Positions 34,104 to 43,373 of a DNA stretch of 64,000 bases are shown here, piece by piece (position 1 is the first letter of the stretch; every line of letters begins with the position of its first letter). Both the position numbers and the translations under genes were made by a program. The notes beneath the pieces are model-generated. The model did no database searches, was not told the DNA's origin, and saw nothing but the letters and a program-made list of their open reading frames with translations. Source of the stretch: Methylobacterium sp. Leaf117 (lineage in GTDB: Bacteria > Pseudomonadota > Alphaproteobacteria > Rhizobiales > Beijerinckiaceae); NCBI RefSeq assembly GCF_001422985.1, contig NZ_LMNL01000038.1, forward strand, positions 46,541 through 110,540. The letters run 5' to 3'.

Positions 34104-36185
34104 TCAAGCCGCAGACCGGCTTTGGACAGGGACGCTCACGAACAAGGTCGTGCCGTATTCGGGAGATGCTTCCAACGTCAGAGTGCCCTCCAGGAGGGAT
34201 AAACGCTCGCGGATGCCAGATAGGCCCAATCGCGGCTTGGCCGGCGAACCGTCCGGAGGCTGTTTAGGAACCCCCTCGGGATCGAAACCGACGCCGTCGT
34301 CCTCGATGATCACCCGGATCTCGTCTGGACGATGTTCGACCGAGACGCTGACTGTCGCGGCTCGCGCGTGCTTCAGGACGTTGGTGAGCGCTTCCTGCAC
34401 GATCCGGTAGAGCGCGGTCTCGATCGCGGGCGGTATCCGCAGCGCATCCCCCAGGAACTCTAGGTCTGCGCGGATATCGTGGCGCTTGCTCCACTCGCGC
34501 AGCAGGGTGGCGAGAGCCTCGCGCAATCCAAGATCGTCGAGCGCGGTCGGGCGCAGGTCGACGGCGGCGCGATGGATGTCGCGTCCGATCTCGCCGGCGA
34601 GCGCCTGCAACCACTGGACCTGGCGTTCGGCGGCCTCCGGTGTGCCTTCCGCAAGGATCCGTTCCAGGCTCTTCAAACCGAGCGAGAGCCCGGTGACCGT
34701 CTGCCCGACCTGATCGTGCAGTTCGCGGGCGATCCGGCGCTGCTCGTTCTCCTGGGCTTCCCCCAGGCGCCGGAGCAACTCGAGGCGTTCGGCTTCGGCA
34801 CGCTTGCGCGGTTCGATGTCCGACACCACCCCGTAGATCAGGCCGACCGGGAAGTCTTGGTGCATGCGTGGGACGCGTCCGGTCAGGCGAACCCAGCGCG
34901 GATCCGGCTCGCTCCCTACGACGCGGAACTCCACGTCGAGCGGGCCGCTGTCCGCGAGGCTGCAGCGAAGGGCCCCCGTCAAGCGAGCCCGGTCCTCGGG
35001 CCGGACCACTTCAAGCACTTCGTCGGCACCTGTTTGGATCTCTCCCCTGTCCTGTTCTTCAGCCTTCCACCCGAGGAGCTGGGCGGCGCGTGCGGAGCCG
35101 GTGACCTTTCCGTGCCCGACATCCCAACGCAGGGTGCCGAGCTCCGCGGCTTCCACGGCCACGGCGCCCTGCTCTTCGCTCGACTGCAGAGCCAGGGCGA
35201 AGCGTGCCTGCTCGCCCGCCCGACGCTGTGCCATATCTCGGCCGACCAGCCCGACGAGGCCGAGGGCGAGGGCGATACTGACGACGCTGCCACCGGCCAG
35301 CACGTAGTACGACCGAGCGACAGGCGCGTTCAGCGCAGCGACCGGCATCCCGAAATGCACCGACCACCCTCCTGTGTCCTGAAGCGTTCGGTACACCACT
35401 TCGACGTTCGATCCCTCGAGCGTCGAGCCGTTGTAAAAGCCTTGTGGCGCCCGCCGGATGGCCGCCTGCAGGGCGGCGCTCGCCGGGTGGCCGAATTCCT
35501 CTGCTTCGGCGCGGGTTCGGGCGATGGTGTTGCCGTCGGAATCCACGATGGTTCCGACCCAGCCTTCCGGCGCTCCAGCGTCGCGCAGGATCGAGCTGAC
35601 GGCGTTCGTGGCGAGCCTGACCGACAGGACGTAACGAAGGAGGCCGTCGCGGATCACAGGTACGCGAAGGGCGACGAGTCGCTTGCCGGAGATAGACCCG
35701 ATCGGTCCGATGCCACCGACCACAGCCTGCTGCGTCCGCACGACCGCATCGAAGCTCTTGCGGTCGGCCGTCGGACCCAGCGTCTCGTCGAGGGCGCGCA
35801 GCAAATTGACGACTTGGACCCCATCAGGGCCCGCGAGCTCGACGGTCTCCCAGAGTGGATGGGCCTGCCGGAGCCGCTGGGCCTCGGTGTAGAACGCAGC
35901 GAGATCGGGCCGATCGAGGGCCGACGAGGCGGCCTCGGCCTCGAGAACCGCCACCTGCGCGGCGATGTCGGACGCTACGCGCTCGGCCACTCTTGTCGTA
36001 CTCGCCACCGCCGCGCTTCGACCTAGGTCGCGCTGCTGCTGGGCCATGAGCGTAGCGACCCAGCCGCTGAGGAGCATGACTGGGATGGCCGCGGCGAAGA
36101 CCAGGGCGATGAACGTGCGGCCGTTTCCGCGGCTTAGCTGATGACCGCCAACCGGGTCGGCGTTGCCTGTTCTCCGGATCATCAT
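34104..36185 (-). CDS. membrane sensor histidine kinase (HisKA_3 type)
   Basis: A 693-residue kinase: span at residues 24-48, a double-Cache-like extracytoplasmic sensor (about 55-285), span 293-315, a PAS-like domain (about 335-460), then HisKA_3 with His490 in RRIARELHDQVGQ and a HATPase domain ending FVSVPVQ. Its periplasmic domain resembles that of the hybrid kinase at 50875 (both have P-x-GW-[VI]-G-[ST] followed by a V-D-x-[DN]-G turn). Operon with the response regulator. The sensed signal is unknown. Confidence 0.93.
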   Translation of the reverse strand: MMIRRTGNADPVGGHQLSRGNGRTFIALVFAAAIPVMLLSGWVATLMAQQQRDLGRSAAVASTTRVAERVASDIAAQVAVLEAEAASSALDRPDLAAFYTEAQRLRQAHPLWETVELAGPDGVQVVNLLRALDETLGPTADRKSFDAVVRTQQAVVGGIGPIGSISGKRLVALRVPVIRDGLLRYVLSVRLATNAVSSILRDAGAPEGWVGTIVDSDGNTIARTRAEAEEFGHPASAALQAAIRRAPQGFYNGSTLEGSNVEVVYRTLQDTGGWSVHFGMPVAALNAPVARSYYVLAGGSVVSIALALGLVGLVGRDMAQRRAGEQARFALALQSSEEQGAVAVEAAELGTLRWDVGHGKVTGSARAAQLLGWKAEEQDRGEIQTGADEVLEVVRPEDRARLTGALRCSLADSGPLDVEFRVVGSEPDPRWVRLTGRVPRMHQDFPVGLIYGVVSDIEPRKRAEAERLELLRRLGEAQENEQRRIARELHDQVGQTVTGLSLGLKSLERILAEGTPEAAERQVQWLQALAGEIGRDIHRAAVDLRPTALDDLGLREALATLLREWSKRHDIRADLEFLGDALRIPPAIETALYRIVQEALTNVLKHARAATVSVSVEHRPDEIRVIIEDDGVGFDPEGVPKQPPDGSPAKPRLGLSGIRERLSLLEGTLTLEASPEYGTTLFVSVPVQSRSAA

Positions 36186-36298
36186 GCCTGTGCGCTCGAA
36201 TGAAGCTGTCTCCGGTAAACCGCGACGTACTTGCTGGCCCCACGATCCTACCGCACTCCGGACTTCAGGCCGAGATCACACGGCCTGACGACTGCGGC

Positions 36299-36577
36299 TC
36301 ACGACGGCTCAGCGCCAAAGTCGATGCCCGAGGAGATCCCGGATTTAGGAATCTCCTCGGCATCACCCAGGAGGCGCCGTGCCGACGCGATGACCTGGAG
36401 GGCTTGGCGGTCGCCTGCCGCTTCGCTAACCTCGAACTCGAGGCGGCGTAGGCGCTCGATCAGGCGCGGAGGTGCTGCCGTACGGTCATGTAGCTCCGCC
36501 TCCACCAGGACAGTGACCACCCTCTCGAGCCGACCCAGGCAGCGGCGTTCTAGTCTTCGTGTTAGCTTTCCTGTCAT
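36299..36577 (-). CDS. short hypothetical protein, helical
   Basis: A 92-residue, arginine- and leucine-rich protein beginning MTGKLTRRLERRCLGRLERVVTVLVE, with heptad-like spacing suggesting helices. The ATG at 36577 has a strong GGGAGG site 6 bases upstream, so I prefer it over longer in-frame starts. No family recognised. It sits upstream of the sensor kinase on the same strand, 113 bases away. Confidence 0.45.
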   Translation of the reverse strand: MTGKLTRRLERRCLGRLERVVTVLVEAELHDRTAAPPRLIERLRRLEFEVSEAAGDRQALQVIASARRLLGDAEEIPKSGISSGIDFGAEPS

Positions 36578-37175
36578 GGAGGCCTCCCCGCCTTTGCTCG
36601 AGATCGTCGCTGGACCGCCGGCCACGCCAAACGAAGCCGCTCCGTTGGGCCGCGACTGAGAAGCCGGAGTGGAAGGCGGATAGTGGTCCATGACCGCAGC
36701 CTCACCGCCAGACCAAATCTGGGATCGCATTTGCGGTGCGATCGGGAAGCGGCGGAGAGGAAGAAACGGTCTCTGTCGGGTGAGGCGCCCGCGCTCCGAA
36801 CTCCCAGTTGGTCCCGTCGTACCCTTCCAACCAGGCGCGGCGCTCACGGGACTCTCCGGGATGCGGACAGGCATCGCGCGGGCGCCCGCCGACCCGGGCG
36901 CAAGCGCCTTGTTTGATGACTTCCATGAGCATGAGCCAATTCCTTTCAGCTGCGTCGACGCTCGCGCCACGGCTGAAAGGTGCGCTCATGATGTAGGGGC
37001 CGACAAGGCGCTTCGCGCCTTCCTCCGTTCTCACCGACACCTGTCGGGATATTCCCGACAGGTGGAGTGGCGGAAGGGCCGTAGCCGATACCGTTGCGCG
37101 CTCTGTTTCACGTACACGCGGCCGCAGCACGGCGGGGCTTCAAGCCTCATCAGGCCGCCACCCGTGGTGCTTCGC
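36578..37175. other. non-coding stretch containing a long hairpin
   Basis: 598 bases downstream of a PRC-barrel gene. Frames here have Arg/Pro-rich shadow-like translations. The only structure is the 12-base-pair inverted repeat at 37038-37064. Confidence 0.4.
37038..37064. repeat. perfect 12-bp inverted repeat
   Basis: CACCTGTCGGGA, TAT, TCCCGACAGGTG. It is unusually long and perfect. There is no U-run on either side, so it is not a standard terminator; it could be an operator for a dimeric regulator, an RNA hairpin, or an element end. Confidence 0.6.
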
Positions 37176-37655
37176 TTAGGAGTTCTTCTTATCGTACTTG
37201 AACTCGGGTGCGTTTTTCAATGCATCCTTGTCGGTATCGACCATCGCCTTGAGCTTACCGTCCATGCGGTGAAGAAAAATCGAAGACGGGTCGACCACGA
37301 CGTAGCGTTCGCCTATGCCGAGGAAGCCACCGACACTGACGACGACGCCACTGATCGTCTTTCCGTTTTCGATGACGAGATCTTCGATTTCGCCTACGCT
37401 CTCATCTTGCTTGTTGTACAGGTTCTTACCCACGAGCTTTGAGGACGTGACATCGGCTGGCTTGGCCGTCACGAACTTGATCTTGGCGGTCGCCGTATTG
37501 GCCATGACCATGCCGCCGGACATGGCTGTGCCGGGTGGCTGTGCCGTCATGGGGATGGCCGGACTGTCTGTTTTGGCCACGCCCTTGTCCTGGGCGAAGG
37601 CCGGCGAAGCGAGTAATGGGGCGGCAACGAGCGCGCTGATGACGATGTTCTTCAT
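37176..37655 (-). CDS. exported PRC-barrel domain protein
   Basis: A 159-residue precursor: signal peptide (MKNIVISALVAAPLLASPAFA), a Pro/Thr/Met-rich linker, and a PRC-barrel (LVGKNLYNKQDESVGEIEDLVI...GGFLGIGERYVVVDPSSIFL). It shares the GGFLG-[IL]-GE strand with the PRC protein at 32414. The ATG at 37655 follows an AGGTGA site; a GTG three codons earlier is possible. Confidence 0.78.
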   Translation of the reverse strand: MKNIVISALVAAPLLASPAFAQDKGVAKTDSPAIPMTAQPPGTAMSGGMVMANTATAKIKFVTAKPADVTSSKLVGKNLYNKQDESVGEIEDLVIENGKTISGVVVSVGGFLGIGERYVVVDPSSIFLHRMDGKLKAMVDTDKDALKNAPEFKYDKKNS

Positions 37656-37778
37656 GATACTCACCTGAGGTTGATAGATGGGGAACCAGCCTTACGGAGC
37701 GCGGTGGCTGGATAGATCGATCGTTCCGGAGGGAGCGCTTCACGGCGCGTTTGCAACGGACTCCCCTCCCAGTGCGCG

Positions 37779-38192
37779 TCAGTAGCCGCATCCATAGTAG
37801 GGACGGCGGGGCCCGTACCCGTATCCATAGCTGTAGCCGACCGGGGCGTATCCAGGTGCATAGCCGTAGCTTGGTCCGTAATAGGCGGGCCGGATGGCCG
37901 CAGCTGCGAGGCCGAGACCGAGGCCGGCTGCGAGGCTGAAGCCGCGATGGCCGCGGCGGTAACCGTATCGGCCATGATGGCCGCCAAAGCCGTACCGCGC
38001 GGGGCGGAAGCCAACGCTCCGATATCCACCGAAGTGTCCGTGATGATGGCGGAAGCCGCTGCTTCTGTAACCGTGGAGGCCAGCATGATGGCCGTGGAAG
38101 CCATGATTACCCCCGAAGGGACGCGCCTCGCTTGAAGACGAGAACAGAACAACACTCGATACCGCTGCGATGGCAACTGTAAGATGTCTCAT
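37779..38192 (-). CDS. exported Gly/His/Tyr-rich protein
   Basis: A 137-residue precursor: signal peptide MRHLTVAIAAVSSVVLFSSSSEA, then low-complexity His-Gly and Tyr-Gly repeats (HGFHGHHAGLHGY, SYGYGYGP) around a hydrophobic glycine-rich segment (FSLAAGLGLGLAAAAI). Such proteins are common in alphaproteobacteria and may bind metal through His clusters or coat the envelope (inference). The ATG at 38192 has a GGGAG site; longer frames are not supported. Confidence 0.65.
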   Translation of the reverse strand: MRHLTVAIAAVSSVVLFSSSSEARPFGGNHGFHGHHAGLHGYRSSGFRHHHGHFGGYRSVGFRPARYGFGGHHGRYGYRRGHRGFSLAAGLGLGLAAAAIRPAYYGPSYGYAPGYAPVGYSYGYGYGPRRPYYGCGY

Positions 38193-39277
38193 CAGATCGA
38201 ACTCCCTGAGTACCGATAGGCGCCATAGGGCGCAGTGGGCGGCCGCGATGCGGCCTCGGCAGTTCAACACGTCGGCCATAGTCGCACCCCTAGGCCCGAC
38301 TTGACCGCCGTGCTGTACGGTATGCGCGGCTACCGGAACGACGTTGCCGCGGCGCGGACCAGACGTAACGTCTGGGCTTGGTGGGCGACCTCCACCCCGC
38401 TTGCTCGATGATCTGTGGCGCAACGCGCCGCCCAGCAGTCAGAGAAGACCGCAATCTTGTCAGGACAACCCTGACGCCACTCAAGAGCGCCCTCGCTTGC
38501 TTGCTTTCGCGGCCATTGCCGTTTCGCGAAACCTTGATCAGGATAACAGGAGCTCGCGGCCAACCGATAAGGAGCGGGAGGAGAACGACGATGTCACCGG
38601 CCGCAAAACTCGTTTTTCACTGGAACGAAGGACGCGGAACACCTTTGGGAGCCCAAACATCTCTAGCGGCAGAATGCACGGGCCCGCGATAAATTGGGCG
38701 TCGATGGTTTAACGATCACGCGCGGTACACCGACGTAGGTGCCATCCAACTGGCTAGGCACCACGGCACAGACGCCCTGACCTCAGACTGCTCTGCGGGG
38801 CCCTCAACCATGTCATGCCGGTATCAGCTTGTCCCAACGTCAACGCGATTTCTCAAAGACGCGCCCTCAGGCTGCCGGAAGTGGCGACGATGGCCAAGGG
38901 ATCTTCCTGGCCCTGCAAACGACAATGTCAGCCGTACAATTGGGCGGCAGTCCGGAACTGCTGGTAGAATAGTGGTCAGGCTGGCTAGCGCACTTACGCT
39001 CGTCTTAGTCTTTGCATTCCTATCCCAAGCTGCTGACGGATCGAGTGGGGACGCGAAAGCCGAATCGCACTGCCAGGATGCGCCCGTTCACGAGCATCGG
39101 CCGCTTTGATCAGGAAGGTGTCGATCGCAGGTGAGGTAGGGATACCATTGTGATTCAACGCGCACGGAGCGCCACCACGCAGCAACCAGGTAGTCCGGCG
39201 GCCGGAGGTTGCGTTGCTCGATGTTCGATGATGGCCGCAACATCGATTGAATATCAGCCAAAAGGTGCCTTTCCAAT
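38193..39277. other. long, mostly non-coding stretch
   Basis: 1085 bases between the Gly/His-rich gene and the Cax exchanger. It holds only weak candidates: a 33-codon frame at 38591-38692 with a good GGAGGAG site, and the frame at 38810-39109 listed separately. No recognised RNA. Confidence 0.4.
38810..39109 (+). CDS. doubtful short protein with one membrane helix
   Basis: A 99-residue frame whose second half looks like a membrane helix followed by a charged tail (IVVRLASALTLVLVFAFLSQ, then DGSSGDAKAESH). No ribosome site at the ATG and no recognised family. Listed because nothing else covers this stretch. Confidence 0.2.
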   Translation: MSCRYQLVPTSTRFLKDAPSGCRKWRRWPRDLPGPANDNVSRTIGRQSGTAGRIVVRLASALTLVLVFAFLSQAADGSSGDAKAESHCQDAPVHEHRPL

Positions 39278-40339
39278 ATGGTTTTCAAACTTCTGCTAGT
39301 CCTCATTCCTGCATCGGCGGTGCTCAAATACCTCATCGGCGCCTCTCCGCTCCTTGTGTTCGGCTCCAGTGCACTTGCCGTTGCAGTCCTGGCCGAATGG
39401 GTCCGGCGCGCTACCGACCAGCTCGCAGACCGGGTAGGACCCGCTCTCGGTGGATTGCTGACGGTGAGCTTCGGCAGCATCGCCGAGCTTGTACTCGCGC
39501 TATTTGTACTTCTGCGCGGAGAGGCCGAGGTCGTTCAGGCTCAGATCGCGGGCTCAATTATGGGAACTAGCCTATTTGGGCTGGGCCTGGCCATCATCGT
39601 GGGCGGAGCGACCAGGGAGCGACAGCGGTTCAGCGCGGAGCGGGCCGGCCTGCTTTCGACTCTATTGATCCTTGTCGTCATTGCCCTGTTGTTGCCGGCC
39701 GTGTTCGATTTGAGCGGGCGGATGTCCGACCGAGCAGTGACGTTGAGCATCACCGACGAGGAGCTCAGCCTCGGCGTCTCCGTCGTACTAATTCTGCTCT
39801 ACCTCGCCAACCTCGGCTTTACGCTTGTCACCCACCGGGATGTCTTTGCGAAGGACAAAGACGGCGAAAAGGCCGACTGGAGTCTACCGTTTGCCTTGAT
39901 GGTTCTCGTCGGCGCAACCGTGGCCATAGCGTTCGAATCCGAGATGCTCGCGGGCACGGTCTCGCAGGCAGCGGGCTCCCTTCACCTTTCGCCGATGTTC
40001 CTGGGTGTCATAGTACTGGCGCTGGTCGGCACTGCCGGTGACTTATTTGCAGCATCTTGGTTCGCGCATGAAGACAAGATGGGCCTCGTCTTCAACATTT
40101 GCATTGGATCAGCAGTACAGGTAGCACTGGTTCTCGCGCCTCTGCTGGTCATCATCTCCTGGGCGCTCGGCCATCCAATGACGCTCGTTTTCTCCAATCC
40201 TCTGCATCTCTTCGCGATTGCGAGCACCGCCTTCATCGTCAACGGAGTCGCCCGGGATGGTGAGACAACTTGGTTTGAGGGCCTCCTTCTCGTCGGAGTG
40301 TATATCTTATTCGGACTGGCTTTTTTCTTCGGAAGTTAG
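39278..40339 (+). CDS. Cax-type calcium/cation:proton exchanger, divergent motifs
   Basis: A 353-residue inner-membrane protein with about 11 spans in two inverted halves. The first alpha-repeat reads GGLLTVSFGSIAELVLALF (GSIAE, residues 66-70), and the second VLALVGTAGDLFAASW (GTAGD, 251-255). In typical Cax and ChaA proteins these are GNA-x-E/GNAAE; here both Asn are changed and the second acid is Asp. Flanking motifs (SIMGTSLFGLGLAI and NICIGSAVQVALVLAP) are family-like. Ion specificity may therefore differ. No signal peptide; isolated gene. Confidence 0.85.
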   Translation: MVFKLLLVLIPASAVLKYLIGASPLLVFGSSALAVAVLAEWVRRATDQLADRVGPALGGLLTVSFGSIAELVLALFVLLRGEAEVVQAQIAGSIMGTSLFGLGLAIIVGGATRERQRFSAERAGLLSTLLILVVIALLLPAVFDLSGRMSDRAVTLSITDEELSLGVSVVLILLYLANLGFTLVTHRDVFAKDKDGEKADWSLPFALMVLVGATVAIAFESEMLAGTVSQAAGSLHLSPMFLGVIVLALVGTAGDLFAASWFAHEDKMGLVFNICIGSAVQVALVLAPLLVIISWALGHPMTLVFSNPLHLFAIASTAFIVNGVARDGETTWFEGLLLVGVYILFGLAFFFGS

Positions 40340-40957
40340 ACAGGAATACGACATAGGGGAGGGGGCAGGGAACGGCTTTGCGCTAACGATGCGACACGAG
40401 GCTGGAGCAATCCGTACGAACAATTAGCGCTCTCGGCTAAGGGCGCGAAAGCGGAAGTTGTCTATTTGCATGCCGTCGGGGAAGCAAGGAATTTTACTTA
40501 AGACGCCGTGCGGATTAGTGGCTTCTTGAGGAACTGACATCCCTCCATGCGATATGCAATAAATCATAGGTGATTAAAAACAATCACTATAATACCATTG
40601 CAGGCGCATTCCCCACATTTCGTATTCGCCTTACGCCCGGAACCATAACGGCTGTCTGGAAGATCGATCGCGACGACCCAACGAGGCGATTCGAACAGGC
40701 CGAATCGTTATCCTTGAGTGTTCGCTCAAGGATCTTGCGCGCCGCAGCAGGCGAAACAGACTAGATATCCGCGAAAGCAGGAAAACTCGAAGCCTCCTTT
40801 TAGCGTCTCTCGTTCATCTGATCCAAATAAGCGCAATATTATGAGAGTGGTACCCTAGCGTACCACATTCCGGGCGAAACGGATTTTGCGCTCGGAACGC
40901 TAATTTCCGCCATTGGTTTAGTTAACGTTTCCAACATCAACGACGGGAGTTTTCACC
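40340..40957. other. AT-richer non-coding stretch
   Basis: 618 bases with lower GC than the surroundings. It contains a GTGATT/AATCAC dyad near 40570 and a 9-bp hairpin at 40710-40733. A 64-codon frame at 40570-40764 is not convincing. A small RNA is possible but unproven. Confidence 0.4.
40710..40733. repeat. 9-bp hairpin
   Basis: ATCCTTGAG, loop TGTTCG, CTCAAGGAT. A perfect stem with no U-run following on either strand, inside a gene-free region. Confidence 0.5.
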
Positions 40958-41206
40958 ATGAGAAGCGTTTTGACTTTTGCACTGACAGTATGTGTAGCCT
41001 CCATCTATGCTGGTTCAGCACAGGCGGCGGAGAAAAACTGCGCAAGCGAGATGAAGAGAGTAGAAACCTTGATGCCTTCTAACCAGAACGCTGGCAAAGG
41101 CGCGATGGCGAGGGCCGAATTGAAATTGGCTGCCGAAAAAGCAGCGAATCAAGACGAGAAAGGGTGCATGACACACGTTGATAACGCCGAAAAATCGATC
41201 CGCTAG
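40958..41206 (+). CDS. small exported protein
   Basis: An 82-residue precursor with a signal peptide (MRSVLTFALTVCVASIYAGSAQA) and a helical mature part bearing two cysteines (NCASEMKRV and KGCMTHVDNAEK). The GGGAG site before the ATG is good. 38 bases upstream of the cytochrome c gene and likely co-transcribed. Confidence 0.7.
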   Translation: MRSVLTFALTVCVASIYAGSAQAAEKNCASEMKRVETLMPSNQNAGKGAMARAELKLAAEKAANQDEKGCMTHVDNAEKSIR

Positions 41207-41244
41207 TCTGATTATTCGGCGAGGTCATTAGGAGGAATGCTACA

Positions 41245-41676
41245 ATGCTCCGCGTCAGCACCACAATCTTCAGCTGCGCTGCCATTTTATTCCTGTCAGC
41301 AGGGGGTGGGGCTACGCTTGCGGGTTCTAATGGCCTCGCCGCGATGGGTCCGTTCACGAAGCAACAGGCTGAGGACGGACATGTTAAGTTCAATAATCAT
41401 TGTGCACAGTGTCATCGCCCCGATCTAACAGGCGCACTCGGACCGTCTCTCGTGAACGACGCTTTCAAACAGAAGTGGGCAGGAAGACCCGTTGCGGACC
41501 TGCGAGGTTGGATCCATGCAAATATGCCCCAAAATGCCCCGGGATCGCTGCCAGACGACCAGCTGGATCCGATCGTTGCGTGGATATTGCTGAAGAACGG
41601 CGTACCACCGGGTGATACGCCACTTAGCAAAGATGTAGCAGGTGAACCGTTTCCTGCGACTACGAAGGCAAACTGA
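41245..41676 (+). CDS. small periplasmic cytochrome c
   Basis: A 143-residue precursor with a signal peptide, one haem-binding CAQCH motif (CXXCH) around residue 52-56, and a probable axial Met in HANMPQNAPGSLPDDQ. Class I monohaem cytochrome; soluble electron carrier. A strong AGGAGG site precedes the ATG. Its last 17 bases overlap the end of the convergent gene at 41660. Confidence 0.9.
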   Translation: MLRVSTTIFSCAAILFLSAGGGATLAGSNGLAAMGPFTKQQAEDGHVKFNNHCAQCHRPDLTGALGPSLVNDAFKQKWAGRPVADLRGWIHANMPQNAPGSLPDDQLDPIVAWILLKNGVPPGDTPLSKDVAGEPFPATTKAN

Positions 41677-42118
41677 GTCCCTTTATGGTCCTTGTGGTGT
41701 GGCTCCGCAGTACGAGATCGTCGAGGAAGCGCTCGGTGCCGGCCTCGGCGCCCCGGGCGATCCAATAGCACGCGAGGGAGGCGGCCGCCTTTTCAGGGGC
41801 GCCGAGTTGCGAGAACACGGGAGCGCCCTTCTCCAGGGTCTCGAAGCCCGTGGCCTCGCAGGCGTCCAAGGCGGCGTACAGGGACATGCGGTCGAGCCAG
41901 TTGTCGGGGTCGCGGTCCACATCCAAACGGCGTAGGGCCCACTCCTCGAACGCGTTCGGCACCGCTGGTGCGGCCTCGTCGCACAGCCGTTCGAGCCGTG
42001 GCAGTTCGTTCCTGGCGATCTGGTCCGAGAAGTCGACGATGGCGGGAAAGCCCGTCACGCGTTCGGTCTCGACGAGACGGACGCCACGGACATGACATGA
42101 GTGGATCTGGTCGACCAT
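41660..42118 (-). CDS. hypothetical protein, 152 residues
   Basis: A soluble, acidic protein (VDFSDQIARNELPRLERLCDEAAPAVPNAFEEWALRRLD..) with a balanced composition typical of a real gene, but no family that I recognise. High GC and codon choice fit the rest of the window. The start ATG has only a weak ribosome site. Converges on the cytochrome c gene with a 17-base overlap. Confidence 0.55.
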   Translation of the reverse strand: MVDQIHSCHVRGVRLVETERVTGFPAIVDFSDQIARNELPRLERLCDEAAPAVPNAFEEWALRRLDVDRDPDNWLDRMSLYAALDACEATGFETLEKGAPVFSQLGAPEKAAASLACYWIARGAEAGTERFLDDLVLRSHTTRTIKGLSLPS

Positions 42119-42300
42119 CCATTCGATCCGCAGCCATGATCGCGCCGCTATGGGTACGACGCGGGGGCTCTCGACAGGGTCATGAGTGCGCCGGAGATCA
42201 GCCTCCGATCGGGTCTGCCTGCATCAAGGGCGAGGCATCCAAAAAGAAGTTCAGCGAGAGGCTTAGCGTTCTCGTTCCTCTCTTACTTGGAGAGTTGAAC

Positions 42301-42996
42301 TCAGCCGTTCTGCAGTCTGCGGTACTCAGCCCAAACCAACCGGTGGCACTCGCAAACGCCTAGCTCAAGCTCAGTGCGATTGTGCACTGTTATGCAGGCA
42401 ACCCCCTGGCTCACGAGCCCTGCCTTTTCCAATCGTTTCACATGCTCACTCACGCTGGGACGCCTCATTCCAAGATGGCCGGCAATAGTCGCATGGCTTA
42501 CGCAAATCTCGTCTTCTCCCAGCAACTCTAGAGCCAGAAGCAACCAGCGTCGCACTCGGTGCTCCACAGGATGACGTGCATTGCATAGGGCCAGATGGGC
42601 GGCGTGCACCATACGGACTTGGATGTAGCGTAATGCTAAGCGCCGCAGCGCTGTGTCATGCTTGAAAAACGCTTCCGCATCTGAAGCCTTCAGTCGGTAA
42701 GCCTCGCCTCCTGTTTGAACAACAACCCGCAAAGGTGAGCGTTCGGTACCGAGCACTAGCGGCAAGCCGGTCATGCTAAAACGCCCGAGTAGCCCTACGC
42801 CGTGTGGACCTTCGGCCTGCGTGCGTGCCTGAACTGCGGCAAGTCCATGCTCGATGAAATAGACGTACTGGATGCCCGTACGGGGCTCTTCAAGCACCTG
42901 CCGCTTCCGTAATTGAACGTGCTCCAGCAAAGGCTGAAGCTCGATCCACTCCGTGGTAGGCAGTGAGGCGAGAAGCAGATTTCGAGGTATGATCAT
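42301..42996 (-). CDS. Crp/Fnr-family regulator
   Basis: A 231-residue protein: cyclic-nucleotide-type effector domain (GIQYVYFIEHGLAAVQ...), long dimer helix, and C-terminal helix-turn-helix (VSHATIAGHLGMRRPSVSEHVKRLEKAGLV). The N-terminal Fnr cysteines are missing, so it is not an oxygen-sensing Fnr. I start at 42996 (MIIPRN), with an AAGG site; a TTG at 43014 is less likely. Target unknown. Confidence 0.87.
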   Translation of the reverse strand: MIIPRNLLLASLPTTEWIELQPLLEHVQLRKRQVLEEPRTGIQYVYFIEHGLAAVQARTQAEGPHGVGLLGRFSMTGLPLVLGTERSPLRVVVQTGGEAYRLKASDAEAFFKHDTALRRLALRYIQVRMVHAAHLALCNARHPVEHRVRRWLLLALELLGEDEICVSHATIAGHLGMRRPSVSEHVKRLEKAGLVSQGVACITVHNRTELELGVCECHRLVWAEYRRLQNG

Positions 42997-43014
42997 GTAC
43001 CTTAATCTACTCAA

Positions 43015-43373
43015 GAGGATTATATTTCTAGGCCTAATATCGGCCGATTAGCAAGCGAAATGATCCGTACCGCACGATCAAAACTCTATTGCTACTTTAC
43101 GTAAATGTCTTAACTGACCGCAGCACGATGCTAGCCGCGTCCTTCGGACGGTCTCGCCGAGGGCTGTTCCGGTTGGCAAATCTTCACTGACAAAAGAGCC
43201 AGTCGTAGCCCTCCCTTCTGAGCCCGTCTTATTCATCGGGCATCGGCGTACGCTCCGTTTTGGGCTGATGGCGCGTGGAATCGTTCGTCTGTTCTGACGC
43301 GTGTGGATCGGGATTGTTCGGTCGGCGCTGGAGGGACGGGAGCGGGTTCGTTGGGGCGTCGCAGCTCCGTGGT
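43015..43373. other. intergenic stretch adjoining the IS1380 remnant
   Basis: 359 bases between the Crp/Fnr start and the transposase stop. It contains the Crp/Fnr promoter region (AT-rich 43000-43060) and probably the 3' end of the insertion sequence; I could not place a terminal inverted repeat. Confidence 0.4.

Noticed and set aside
38594..38625. TGTCACC near 38596 as a sigma promoter
   Set aside because: No CGTC at the required distance and no gene downstream that needs it.
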